Program-made: the position numbers and the translations under genes | Assembly: GCF_007827595.1 (NCBI RefSeq) | Contig: NZ_VISR01000019.1 | Location: forward strand, 1-64,000 | Origin: Streptomyces sp. BK340 | GTDB lineage: Bacteria > Actinomycetota > Actinomycetes > Streptomycetales > Streptomycetaceae | Length of the DNA stretch: 64,000 bases | Reading direction: 5' to 3' | The notes under the pieces: model-generated | The model's input: the letters and a program-made list of their open reading frames with translations, nothing else | Databases searched by the model: none | Told to the model about the DNA's origin: nothing | Part shown: one piece after another, positions 8,361-15,814 of the stretch | Numbering within the stretch: the stretch's first letter is position 1 | Layout: each line of letters starts with the position of its first letter

Positions 8361-8376
8361 TTGACGTCGGCGTCAA
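8361..8376. promoter_or_regulatory. Candidate MerR operator
   Basis: The inverted repeat TTGACG-TCGG-CGTCAA lies 18 bp upstream of the MerR start and contains a TTGACG hexamer on the minus strand. MerR regulators bind palindromes inside their own promoters, so autoregulation is likely. The -10 assignment is unclear: TACGGT (minus, 8351-8356) gives an unusually short 14-nt spacer. Confidence 0.45.
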
Positions 8377-8894
8377 GGCAAGACGGGCGGCAGCAGCGGC
8401 TTCCGGCGCACCGGTGAGGACAGCACGATCGAGGTCGTCGTACGGCCCAGCGCCGAGGTCTGCTCCAGGACGTCCTCCAGGTGCACGGTGTCGGTCACGG
8501 CGACCTTGAGGATCCAGCAGTCCTCCCCGACGACGTGGTGCACCTCGGTGATCTCCGGGCGGTCGAGCAGTTCCAGGGTCCTCGGGTGCTTGAGGGTGTA
8601 GCCGCCGTGCGGGTTGACCCGGATGAAGGCCTGGATGCCGTAGCCGAGGCGGGCTGCCGCGACCTGCGCGCCGTACCCCTCGACCACCCCGGCCGCCTCC
8701 AGCCGGCGCACCCTCTCGGCGACGGCCGCCGGGCTCAGGCTGATCCGCCGGCCCAGCTCGCTGAGCTTGATCCGGCCGTCGGTCTGGAGCAGTTCGAGAA
8801 GCTGCCGGTCCACCGCGTCGAAGGCCAGTGGTGTTTCGTTGGTGACGGCCCGCAGATGCCGTTGTTCTTTCGGTGCGGTGACCGTATCTCCCAT
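8373..8894 (-). CDS. Lrp/AsnC-family transcriptional regulator
   Basis: 173 residues from ATG 8894, with GAAGGGGGAG ideally placed upstream. An N-terminal helix-turn-helix (DAVDRQLLELLQTDGRIKLS, AAVAERVRRLEAAGVV) is followed by the RAM/AsnC ligand-binding domain (IQAFIRVNPHGG, ITEVHHVVGEDCWILKVAV). Such proteins are octameric sensors of amino acids or related metabolites. The long frame upstream of 8894 is the antisense of the next gene and is not part of it. It is divergent from the SDR gene at 8940, which it may control. Confidence 0.9.
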   Translation of the reverse strand: MGDTVTAPKEQRHLRAVTNETPLAFDAVDRQLLELLQTDGRIKLSELGRRISLSPAAVAERVRRLEAAGVVEGYGAQVAAARLGYGIQAFIRVNPHGGYTLKHPRTLELLDRPEITEVHHVVGEDCWILKVAVTDTVHLEDVLEQTSALGRTTTSIVLSSPVRRKPLLPPVLP

Positions 8895-8939
8895 GTCTCC
8901 CCCTTCAGGAACGGATGTGTGGCCCGGAGAATTATGGCC

Positions 8940-9851
8940 ATGCGAAAGGCACGAGAGGTACTGGTCATCGGCGGCAACCGCTATTTCGGCAAGCGGCTGA
9001 TCGCCCGTCTGCTGGCGGCCGGCGACCGGGTCACGGTCCTGAATCGGGGTTCGTCCGCACCACCGCCGGGTGCGGTGCATCTGGTGGCCGACCGCGACGA
9101 CGAGAAGGCCCTGGCCGAGGCCGTCGGCACCCGCGTGTTCGACGTCGTCATCGACCAGGTCTGCTACACCCCGCGCCAGGCGGCCGTCGCCCGGCGCGTC
9201 CTCGCCGGACACACCGGCCGCTACGTGATGACCTCGACGGTCGAGGTGTACGAGCACGAGGACTCCGCGGAACTGGTGCCGGAGCGCGCGGTGGACCCGG
9301 CGACGGTGGCCGTGGACCTGGAACTGCCGTGGGACGAACCCGGGTTCCTGGAGTCCCATTACGGCGAGGGCAAGCGGCAGGCGGAGGCGGTGTTCACGAC
9401 GGACCCCGCGTTCCCGTTCGTGTCCGTCCGGGTGGCCCACGTCCTCGGCGGCGACGACGACTTCACCGGCCGCCTCCAGCACTACGCCGACCGCGTCCGC
9501 TCCGGCGCCCCCGTCGCCGTACCACCGGTCACGCACCCGGCGACGTACATCCATGTCGAGGAGATCGCGGACTTCCTGTACTGGGCGGCCGGAGAGGACT
9601 TCACGGGCCCGGTGAACGCCGCCTCCCACGGCCTGCTGGCACTGGAGGAGCTGACGACGGCCGTGGCGGCAGAGCTACCCGGCGGCGCGCCGGTGTTCGA
9701 GGTGACCGAGACCGGCGAGGTCTCCCCCTTCGCCTTCCGCCGCCGCTACGGCATGGACAACTCCCGGGCCACGCGGCTCGGTTTCACCTTCGGTGACGTA
9801 CGGCAGTGGCTGCCGAAGGCCGTCGCCGAGACTCTCGGAGAGGACGGCTGA
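8940..9851 (+). CDS. NAD-dependent epimerase/dehydratase (atypical extended SDR)
   Basis: 303 residues. The Rossmann fold begins at the N-terminus with VLVIGGNRYFGKRL, a variant of the SDR glycine motif. A YGEGK (SHYGEGKRQAEAVF) is in the position of the catalytic YxxxK, with STVEVYE before it and a C-terminal FRRRYGMDNSRATRLGF segment. The substrate cannot be assigned; a sugar nucleotide or similar small molecule is usual. ATG 8940 is 9 nt from GGAGA (8926-8930); in-frame ATG 8934 is too close to it. One nucleotide separates the stop from the aldo/keto reductase gene, so they form an operon. Confidence 0.85.
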   Translation: MRKAREVLVIGGNRYFGKRLIARLLAAGDRVTVLNRGSSAPPPGAVHLVADRDDEKALAEAVGTRVFDVVIDQVCYTPRQAAVARRVLAGHTGRYVMTSTVEVYEHEDSAELVPERAVDPATVAVDLELPWDEPGFLESHYGEGKRQAEAVFTTDPAFPFVSVRVAHVLGGDDDFTGRLQHYADRVRSGAPVAVPPVTHPATYIHVEEIADFLYWAAGEDFTGPVNAASHGLLALEELTTAVAAELPGGAPVFEVTETGEVSPFAFRRRYGMDNSRATRLGFTFGDVRQWLPKAVAETLGEDG

Positions 9852-9852
9852 C

Positions 9853-10746
9853 GTGCGGTACCGCACCCTTGGCGGACTGAAGGTGAGCGCGGTCGGGCTC
9901 GGTGCCATGCCGCTGTCGATCGAGGGCCGGCCGGACGAGCGGCGCGCCCTGGACACGGTGCACGCGGCCCTCGACGCCGGCGTGACCCTGCTGGACACGG
10001 CCGACTCCTACCACCTGCCGGGCCAGGACCCCGGCCACAACGAGCTCCTCCTCGCCCGCGCCCTCGCGGCCTACGGCGGTGACACCGACGGCGTGCTCGT
10101 GGCCACCAAGGGCGGCCGGGGCCGCCCCGCCGACGGCAGCTGGACGGTGACGGGCTCGCCCCGGCACCTCAAGGCGGCCGCCGAGGCCTCCCTGCAGCGG
10201 CTCGGTGTCGAGGCGATCGGTCTCTACCAACTGCACAAGCCCGACCCGGCCGTGCCGTTCGAGGACTCCGTCGGCGCCCTGCGCGACCTGCTGGACGAGG
10301 GCAAGATCCGCCTGGCCGGCCTCTCCAACGTGACCACGGACCAGATACACCGCGCCCGCGCGATCCTCGGCGACCGGCTGGCGTCGGTCCAGAACCGCTA
10401 CTCCCCCGAGATCCGCGACAGCGAGGCCGAGTTGCGGCTGTGCGCGGAGCTGGGGCTGGCGTTCCTGCCCTGGAGCCCGCTGGGCGGGATCTCGCGCAGC
10501 TCTCTGGACGGGCCGTCGGTGCTGGAGGGCGGCGCACGCTTCGCGGCGTTCCACGAGGTGGCCCGGGAACGCGGGGCGAGCCCCCAGCAGGTCGCCCTCG
10601 CCTGGCTGCTGTCCCGCTCCCCGGCCGTGGTCCCGATCCCGGGCGCGAGCCGCCCGGAGACGGCCCGGAACTCGGCCGGGGCGGCGGACCTGGTACTGGG
10701 CGAAGAGGAGCTGACCCGGCTGACGCGGTCCACACGGACGCGGTGA
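9853..10746 (+). CDS. Aldo/keto reductase
   Basis: 297 residues from GTG 9853, directly after the SDR stop. The AKR barrel is evident: LGGLKVSAVGLGAMPLS, LLDTADSYH with catalytic Asp and Tyr, VATKGGRG with the Lys, and GLYQLHKPDP with the His. The NADPH-binding end is IPGASRPETARNSAGAADL. It is an NADPH-dependent carbonyl reductase of unknown substrate. Sharing an operon with an SDR suggests consecutive steps on one metabolite, which is inference. It converges on the DUF2127 gene 21 nt away. Confidence 0.92.
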   Translation: MRYRTLGGLKVSAVGLGAMPLSIEGRPDERRALDTVHAALDAGVTLLDTADSYHLPGQDPGHNELLLARALAAYGGDTDGVLVATKGGRGRPADGSWTVTGSPRHLKAAAEASLQRLGVEAIGLYQLHKPDPAVPFEDSVGALRDLLDEGKIRLAGLSNVTTDQIHRARAILGDRLASVQNRYSPEIRDSEAELRLCAELGLAFLPWSPLGGISRSSLDGPSVLEGGARFAAFHEVARERGASPQQVALAWLLSRSPAVVPIPGASRPETARNSAGAADLVLGEEELTRLTRSTRTR

Positions 10747-10767
10747 ATCCCCGGTGCGGGGGTCGGC

Positions 10768-11535
10768 TCAGCCGACGCCCACCCCGGCCGACTCCTCCAC
10801 CTCCATGAGGGACGCGCTGTGCCGCTCCTCCTCGAACTTCCTGCGACCGCCGCGCAGCCCGAACAGGCGCTTGGCCAGCGCGATGTAGAGGACCGCGAGG
10901 ATGTTGAGGACGAGGGTGGAGATCTTCAACCAGCTGATGTGCTCGGTGAGTTCGTAGATCTCCAGCGGGAGGAAGGCGGCGGTGGCCACCACCGTCAGAT
11001 ACTCCGCCCAGCGCTTGGCGTACCAGAGGCCGACCGCCTCGACCAGCTCGACCACCGCGTACGCGAGGAGCAGGGCCGCGACCAGCATCAGCGTGGAGTG
11101 CTTGTAGCCGAAGGCCTTCTGGATGGAGCCGACGACCGGTGAGTGGTCGAGGTCGTAGTGGAAGTGCCGGAACACCGGCCGGAAGACGTCCAGGTAGTTG
11201 TTGAAGAGCTTCCGTACCGCGTCCTGGCTGTTGCTGAACTTCCACACCGCGACCGCGACCAGCACGATGAACACCCCGCGCACCGCCCGCTCGATCGCGA
11301 GGAAGCGCAGGATGAACAGGTCCCGCAGCACCTTCCCGCGCGCCACCAGCGGTGCCTCGTCGGCCGGCCCCGAGCCGTGTGGCTCGCCCAGCACGAAGTC
11401 CCCGCAGCGCAGGCAGCGCCACACGTCGCCGAGCGCGGTCTGCGCGTGCAGCCGTACCCGCAGCCGGGGGTCATCGGGCGCGTAGGTCACATGCCCCTTC
11501 CGCGCGCAGGTCCGCCGGTCCCAGTCGATCTTCAT
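10768..11535 (-). CDS. DUF2127-type membrane protein
   Basis: 255 residues from ATG 11535, with GGAGG 8 nt upstream. The N-terminal cytosolic part has a zinc-ribbon-like CxxC (WRCLRCGDFVLG) and an upstream Cys/His pair (RTCARKGHV). Four hydrophobic segments follow (AVRGVFIVLVAVAVW; STLMLVAALLLAYAVVELV; YLTVVATAAFLPLEIY; ISTLVLNILAVLYIALA). The arrangement matches DUF2127 integral membrane proteins, whose role is unknown. The C-terminus is charged. It is a single gene with its own promoter region near 11550-11635. Confidence 0.8.
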   Translation of the reverse strand: MKIDWDRRTCARKGHVTYAPDDPRLRVRLHAQTALGDVWRCLRCGDFVLGEPHGSGPADEAPLVARGKVLRDLFILRFLAIERAVRGVFIVLVAVAVWKFSNSQDAVRKLFNNYLDVFRPVFRHFHYDLDHSPVVGSIQKAFGYKHSTLMLVAALLLAYAVVELVEAVGLWYAKRWAEYLTVVATAAFLPLEIYELTEHISWLKISTLVLNILAVLYIALAKRLFGLRGGRRKFEEERHSASLMEVEESAGVGVG

Positions 11536-11635
11536 CCCCCGTGCCTCCATGCTCGTTCGGGAACACGCACGAACGTGCCGTTCCGGTTCCGGCACGGCAC
11601 GCTAGTGGACGCGGGGGAGAAGACGCCGTGCGGGG

Positions 11636-13327
11636 TCAGCCGGCTGCGCTCTCCGCCAGTTCCTGCTCCTCGGCATTCTGCTCCGCCACGGCGGCCTCGT
11701 CCTGTACGGCGGACTCGTGGCGCGGCAGCAGCACCGCCACCAGGAGCGTGCCGATGCCGAGGACCACCGCGCCGATCAGGCTGGTGTGGGCGACGGCGTC
11801 GGAGAAGGCGGAGCCGACCGCGTCGGCCATCCGGTGGGCGCCGGAGGCGAGCTGCCGGGCCTGCTGCTCGAGCTGGGCGGCCTGCTGCGGGTCGCTCGTC
11901 CGTGCGGCCTGCGCGGCCAGCTGGTGCGCCTTGCCGCCGATGCCCTGCGCGACGGCGTACCCGGCGCCGACGGAGTCCTGTGCGGTCGCGAGGGCGCCCG
12001 CCGGGAGCTTGCTGCCGGCGGTGGCGTCGGCGAGGTGGTCGCCGTACGAGGTGGCGAGCAGGGAGCCGAGGATCGCGATGCCGAGCGAGCCGCCGAGCTC
12101 CAGCGAGGTGTCGTTGACCGCGCCGCCGACGCCCAGCTCGGACTCCGGGAAGGCACCCATGATCGCGTCGGTGCAGGGCGAGAGGGCGAGGCCGATGGCG
12201 AGGCCCAGGATGATCAGCGGGGCCAGGAAGTCGGTGTACGCCGAGCCCGCGTCGACCCGCGTGAGCAGTGCCAGGGCCGTCGTACCGCCGACCATGCCCG
12301 CGGTGACGGTGAGCCTCATGCCGACGCGCGGGGTGAGCCAGCCGGTGAGGGCCGAGCCGACGAAGACCGCGCCGGCCAGCGGCAGCATGCGCACGCCGGT
12401 CTCCAGGGCGTCGTAGCCGAGGACGAACTGCAGGTGCTGGGTCAGGTAGTAGAAGGCGCCGAAGACCGCGAGGAAGAACAGGGCGACGGCGAGGTTGGAG
12501 CCGGCGAAGCGGCGGTCGGTGAAGCGGCGCACGTCCAGGATGGGGCGGGGGTGGCGCAGCTCCCAGGCGACGAAGGCGACCAGGCCCAGGCCCGCGAGGA
12601 CGGCGGCGCTGACGGCCTTGGTGCCCCAGCCGAAGTGCGGCCCTTCGATGATCATGTAGACCAGCGATCCGGTCCAGATCACCGACAGCAGTCCGCCGAC
12701 GTAGTCGATGCGGTCGTGGTGCCCGGCCTTGGACGGCGGTACGAGGACGAGGGCGCCGATGATCGCCAGCACGGCGACGGGCACGTTGATCAGGAAGGTC
12801 GAGGACCAGCCGTGGTCGCGCAGCAGGGCGCCCGCGACCACGGGTCCGGCGGCGATGGCGAGCCCGGCGGTGGCGGTCCACAGCGTGATGGCCTTGGCGC
12901 GCTCGGCGCGCGGGAAGGTCGCGGCGAGGAGGGAGAGCGTGGCGGGCATGATCAGCGCGGCGCCGACACCCATCACGGCGCGGGCCGCGATGACCGCGGT
13001 GGAGCTGTCGGCGAGGTAGCCGGCGACCGCTCCGCCGCCGAAGACGACGAGGCCGAGGACGAGGGCGCCGCGGCGGCTGTACTTGTCGCCGATCGCGCCG
13101 AGCAGCAGCATCAGCGCGGCGTACGGGACGGTGTAGCCGTCGATCACCCACTGCAGGTCGGCGCTGGACAGACCGAGGTCCCGGGTCATGTCGGGGGCCG
13201 CGACCGTGAGGGCGGTGTTGGCCATCACGATGATCAGCAGGCTCAGGCAGAGCACGAGGAGTGCCCACCAGCGCCGGGCGTAGGGCCGGTCCGTCCTTTC
13301 GACCGGTTCGTTCATGACGAGTCGCAT
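11636..13327 (-). CDS. MFS drug exporter, DHA2 (14-TMS) family
   Basis: About 563 residues from ATG 13327 (AGGAAGG upstream), or possibly from ATG 13315. It has about 14 hydrophobic helices. Family motifs are GDKYSRRGALVLGLVVFGGG (loop 2-3, motif A) and TAGLAIAAGPVVAGALL (motif C, proton antiporter). A large Gln/Ala-rich loop with AQLEQQARQLASGAHRMADA precedes the last helices, typical of EmrB/QacA-like actinobacterial exporters. Divergent from a TetR gene with operators between, so it is the likely repressed target: an efflux pump induced by its substrate. Confidence 0.93.
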   Translation of the reverse strand: MRLVMNEPVERTDRPYARRWWALLVLCLSLLIIVMANTALTVAAPDMTRDLGLSSADLQWVIDGYTVPYAALMLLLGAIGDKYSRRGALVLGLVVFGGGAVAGYLADSSTAVIAARAVMGVGAALIMPATLSLLAATFPRAERAKAITLWTATAGLAIAAGPVVAGALLRDHGWSSTFLINVPVAVLAIIGALVLVPPSKAGHHDRIDYVGGLLSVIWTGSLVYMIIEGPHFGWGTKAVSAAVLAGLGLVAFVAWELRHPRPILDVRRFTDRRFAGSNLAVALFFLAVFGAFYYLTQHLQFVLGYDALETGVRMLPLAGAVFVGSALTGWLTPRVGMRLTVTAGMVGGTTALALLTRVDAGSAYTDFLAPLIILGLAIGLALSPCTDAIMGAFPESELGVGGAVNDTSLELGGSLGIAILGSLLATSYGDHLADATAGSKLPAGALATAQDSVGAGYAVAQGIGGKAHQLAAQAARTSDPQQAAQLEQQARQLASGAHRMADAVGSAFSDAVAHTSLIGAVVLGIGTLLVAVLLPRHESAVQDEAAVAEQNAEEQELAESAAG

Positions 13328-13360
13328 GGCAGGGGTCGCCTTCCTCGGTGCGCGACGGGA

Positions 13361-13424
13361 ATTGCACAGCGGCGTGCAATTGCACAACCGTGTGCAATGT
13401 ACGCCGTTGCACAGCACTGTGCAA
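13361..13424. promoter_or_regulatory. Three palindromic TetR operators between exporter and regulator
   Basis: Three near-identical dyads fit TTGCACA-N4-TGTGCAA: 13361-13380 (ATTGCACAGCGGCGTGCAAT, one arm mismatch), 13379-13398 (ATTGCACAACCGTGTGCAAT, perfect) and 13407-13424 (perfect). Centres are 18 and 27 bp apart. They fill the short divergent promoter region, so the TetR protein encoded at 13445 probably represses both itself and the exporter. Confidence 0.85.
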
Positions 13425-13444
13425 GTCAAGGAGGGGCGTGCAGA

Positions 13445-14068
13445 ATGACTGCCATGACCACGGGTAACTCCAGCCGCGCCGACGCCAACCGGCGCCGCAT
13501 CCTCGACGTCGCCCTCGCCGAGCTGCTGCGCGACCCCGACGCCTCGATGGACCAGATCGCGCGCGCCGCGGGGGTCGTACGACGGACCGTGTACGGGCAC
13601 TTCCCGAGCCGTGAGGCGCTGATCAGCACGCTCGTCGACGAAGCGGTGCAGGCGCTGGCGGAGGCGGACGCGGGGGCCCGCGCGGGGGTGGCCGACCCGG
13701 CTCGGGCAGTGGCCCGGTCGGTGCTCGCGATCTGGGAGATCGCCGACCGCTACCGGCTGCTGGTCGCCCTGGCCCAGCGCACGGTCACCGTGCAGGGCAT
13801 CCGCGAACGCCTCGCACCCCTGCGCGAGAACAAGGTACAGCTGCTCCAACGCGGCCTGGACGAAGGCGTCTTCAGCTCCCCGCTGCCCGCACCGGCCCTC
13901 GCGTACGTGCATGAGCAGATGCTGTTCGCGGTCACGGAGGCGGTGAACGACGGCCTGGTGACGGCCGAGGAGGCGGGCCGCTCGGCCACGGTCACCGTAC
14001 TGACCGCGGCGGGCGTACCCGCCTCCGCGGCCGCCGAGCTGGTGGCCGAGGTGAGCGCGGAGTCGTAG
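13445..14068 (+). CDS. TetR-family repressor of the adjacent exporter
   Basis: 207 residues from ATG 13445, with AAGGAGG about 10 nt upstream. The N-terminal HTH is clear: RRRILDVALAELLRDPDASM, QIARAAGVVRRTVYGHFPSR. The C-terminal helical domain (ADRYRLLVALAQRTVTVQGI) is the ligand and dimer part. Only the DHA2 exporter and three palindromes lie next to it, so it is almost certainly the local efflux repressor. The inducer is unknown. Confidence 0.92.
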   Translation: MTAMTTGNSSRADANRRRILDVALAELLRDPDASMDQIARAAGVVRRTVYGHFPSREALISTLVDEAVQALAEADAGARAGVADPARAVARSVLAIWEIADRYRLLVALAQRTVTVQGIRERLAPLRENKVQLLQRGLDEGVFSSPLPAPALAYVHEQMLFAVTEAVNDGLVTAEEAGRSATVTVLTAAGVPASAAAELVAEVSAES

Positions 14069-14189
14069 ACCCCGGATGAGCTGGAAGCCGGGCGGCCGGG
14101 TGAACGGGGGCGACCCAGCCGCCCGGCGGCGGTTCCCGGACGCCCGGCCCGGGTTCAGGCCGGGCCGGACGTCCGGAGCATGGGGGGCG

Positions 14190-14245
14190 TTTCGCGCCCC
14201 TTGGGGGCGCGGGGAACTGCGCGACCAGCCCCCACCGGCCCGCGG
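14190..14245. repeat. Dispersed Streptomyces-type intergenic repeat
   Basis: The stretch contains the hairpin GCGCCCCTTGGGGGCGC followed by GGGGAACTGCGCGACCAGCC. I remember this combination as one found many times in intergenic regions of Streptomyces genomes. It lies between the convergent tetR and dctA genes and could act as a terminator. Only one copy was recognised in this window. Confidence 0.55.
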
Positions 14246-14274
14246 ATACGGAACCGGCTCGCCCAGCGGAGCGC

Positions 14275-15663
14275 TTACGCCTTGGCCAGCTCCTTCTCCC
14301 CGTCCTCACGGGGCTCGGGAAGGTCCTTGACCGCGGCCTGGTGCTCGTCCAGCAGGGTCGTCTCGTCGAACGGCAGCTCACCCGCGAGGACCTGCCTGAC
14401 CCGCGCCTTGTCGATCTCCTTCGTCCACGTGCCGACCAGCACCGTCGCCACCGCGTTGCCCGCGAAGTTGGTCAGCGCACGCGCCTCGCTCATGAAGCGG
14501 TCGATGCCGACGATCAGGCCGACGCCGTCGACCAGGGCGGGCTTGTGCGACTGGAGCCCGCCGGCCAGCGTGGCCAGACCCGCACCGCTGACGCCCGCCG
14601 CGCCCTTGGAGGCCAGCAGCAGGAAGAGCAGCAGCGGGATCTGCTCGCCGATGGACATCGGGGTGCCCAGGGCGTCGGCGATGTAGAGGGACGCCATGGT
14701 CATGTAGATCATGGTGCCGTCGAGGTTGAAGGAGTAGCCGGTCGGCACGGTGATGCCGACGACCGGCTTGCTGACGCCCAGGTGCTCCATCTTCGCGATG
14801 AGCCGCGGCAGCGCGGACTCGGAGGACGAGGTCGACAGGATCAGCAGGAACTCGCGGGCGAGGTACTTGAAGAGTGTGAAGATGTTCAGCCCCGCGACGA
14901 TCCGCAGCAGCGCGCCGAGCACGATGAAGACGAACAGGAAGCAGGTCACGTAGAACCCGAGCATCAGCACGGCGAGGCTCTTCAGCGCGTCCAGACCCGC
15001 GGAGCCGACGACGGCCGCGATGGCACCGAAGGCACCGATCGGCGCGGCCCACATGACCATGGACAGGATGCGGAAGACCAGCCGCTGGATGTGCTCGACG
15101 CCCCGCAGCACCGGCTGCCCGACCGGCCCCATGGCCTGCAGCGCGAACCCGGCGAGCAGCGCGACCAGCAGGGTCTGCAGCACCTGGCCCTCGGTGAACG
15201 CGGACACGAAGGTCATGGGAATGATCGACAGGACGAAGTCGACCGGCGGCAGCGCGTCCGGGGACACCTGGTCGTGCCCGGTCGCCTTGATGGCGTTGGT
15301 GATGTGCAGCCCGTCACCCGGGTGCAGCACGTTGCCGACGACGAGGCCGATGGCCAGCGCGACCAGCGACATCACGAGGAAGTAGCCGAGGGCGATACCG
15401 CCGACAGCGCCGACCTTCGCGGCCTTCCGTACGGAACCGATGCCGAGCACGATCGTGCAGAAGATGATCGGCGAGATCATCATCTTGATCAGGTTCACGA
15501 AGCCGGTGCCCAGCGGCTTCAGCTCGACTCCGGCATCGGGCCAGATGAGCCCCACGGCGATACCGAGAGCGACCGCCACGATGACGGCGATGTACAGGTA
15601 GTGGGTCCGGTCCCGCTTCACGCGGGGTGCGGCAGGTGCCGTATCGGGGGAACTGGCGGCCAC
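14275..15663 (-). CDS. dctA: C4-dicarboxylate/proton (Na+) symporter DctA
   Basis: 462 residues from GTG 15663. This start has a perfect AAGGAGG 6 nt upstream; longer frames to 15711 lack one. It is a DAACS-family transporter with about eight TM helices, the SSSESALPRLIAKME serine-rich stretch, PTGYSFNLDGTMIYMTMA and two re-entrant loops. It takes up succinate, fumarate and malate. The C-terminus is charged (LPEPREDGEKELAKA). It is divergent from a CitA/DcuS-type sensor kinase, the usual arrangement for substrate-induced control. Confidence 0.94.
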   Translation of the reverse strand: MAASSPDTAPAAPRVKRDRTHYLYIAVIVAVALGIAVGLIWPDAGVELKPLGTGFVNLIKMMISPIIFCTIVLGIGSVRKAAKVGAVGGIALGYFLVMSLVALAIGLVVGNVLHPGDGLHITNAIKATGHDQVSPDALPPVDFVLSIIPMTFVSAFTEGQVLQTLLVALLAGFALQAMGPVGQPVLRGVEHIQRLVFRILSMVMWAAPIGAFGAIAAVVGSAGLDALKSLAVLMLGFYVTCFLFVFIVLGALLRIVAGLNIFTLFKYLAREFLLILSTSSSESALPRLIAKMEHLGVSKPVVGITVPTGYSFNLDGTMIYMTMASLYIADALGTPMSIGEQIPLLLFLLLASKGAAGVSGAGLATLAGGLQSHKPALVDGVGLIVGIDRFMSEARALTNFAGNAVATVLVGTWTKEIDKARVRQVLAGELPFDETTLLDEHQAAVKDLPEPREDGEKELAKA

Positions 15664-15814
15664 GGCTGCCCTCCTTGACGTCTTCGTCGGCATCACCGGC
15701 GTGCGGCTCACGTCCGGGGGTTGTGGGGGATGCCGTGACTATCTCCCGGTCTGTGAGGGCGGTCACCCTTCCGTTCATTTAGTTCATGCTTGACCCGAGG
15801 GGCACACTGCTGAC

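Noticed and set aside
9784..10554. 256-codon frame antisense to the aldo/keto reductase
   Set aside because: Antisense shadow without domain or start signal.
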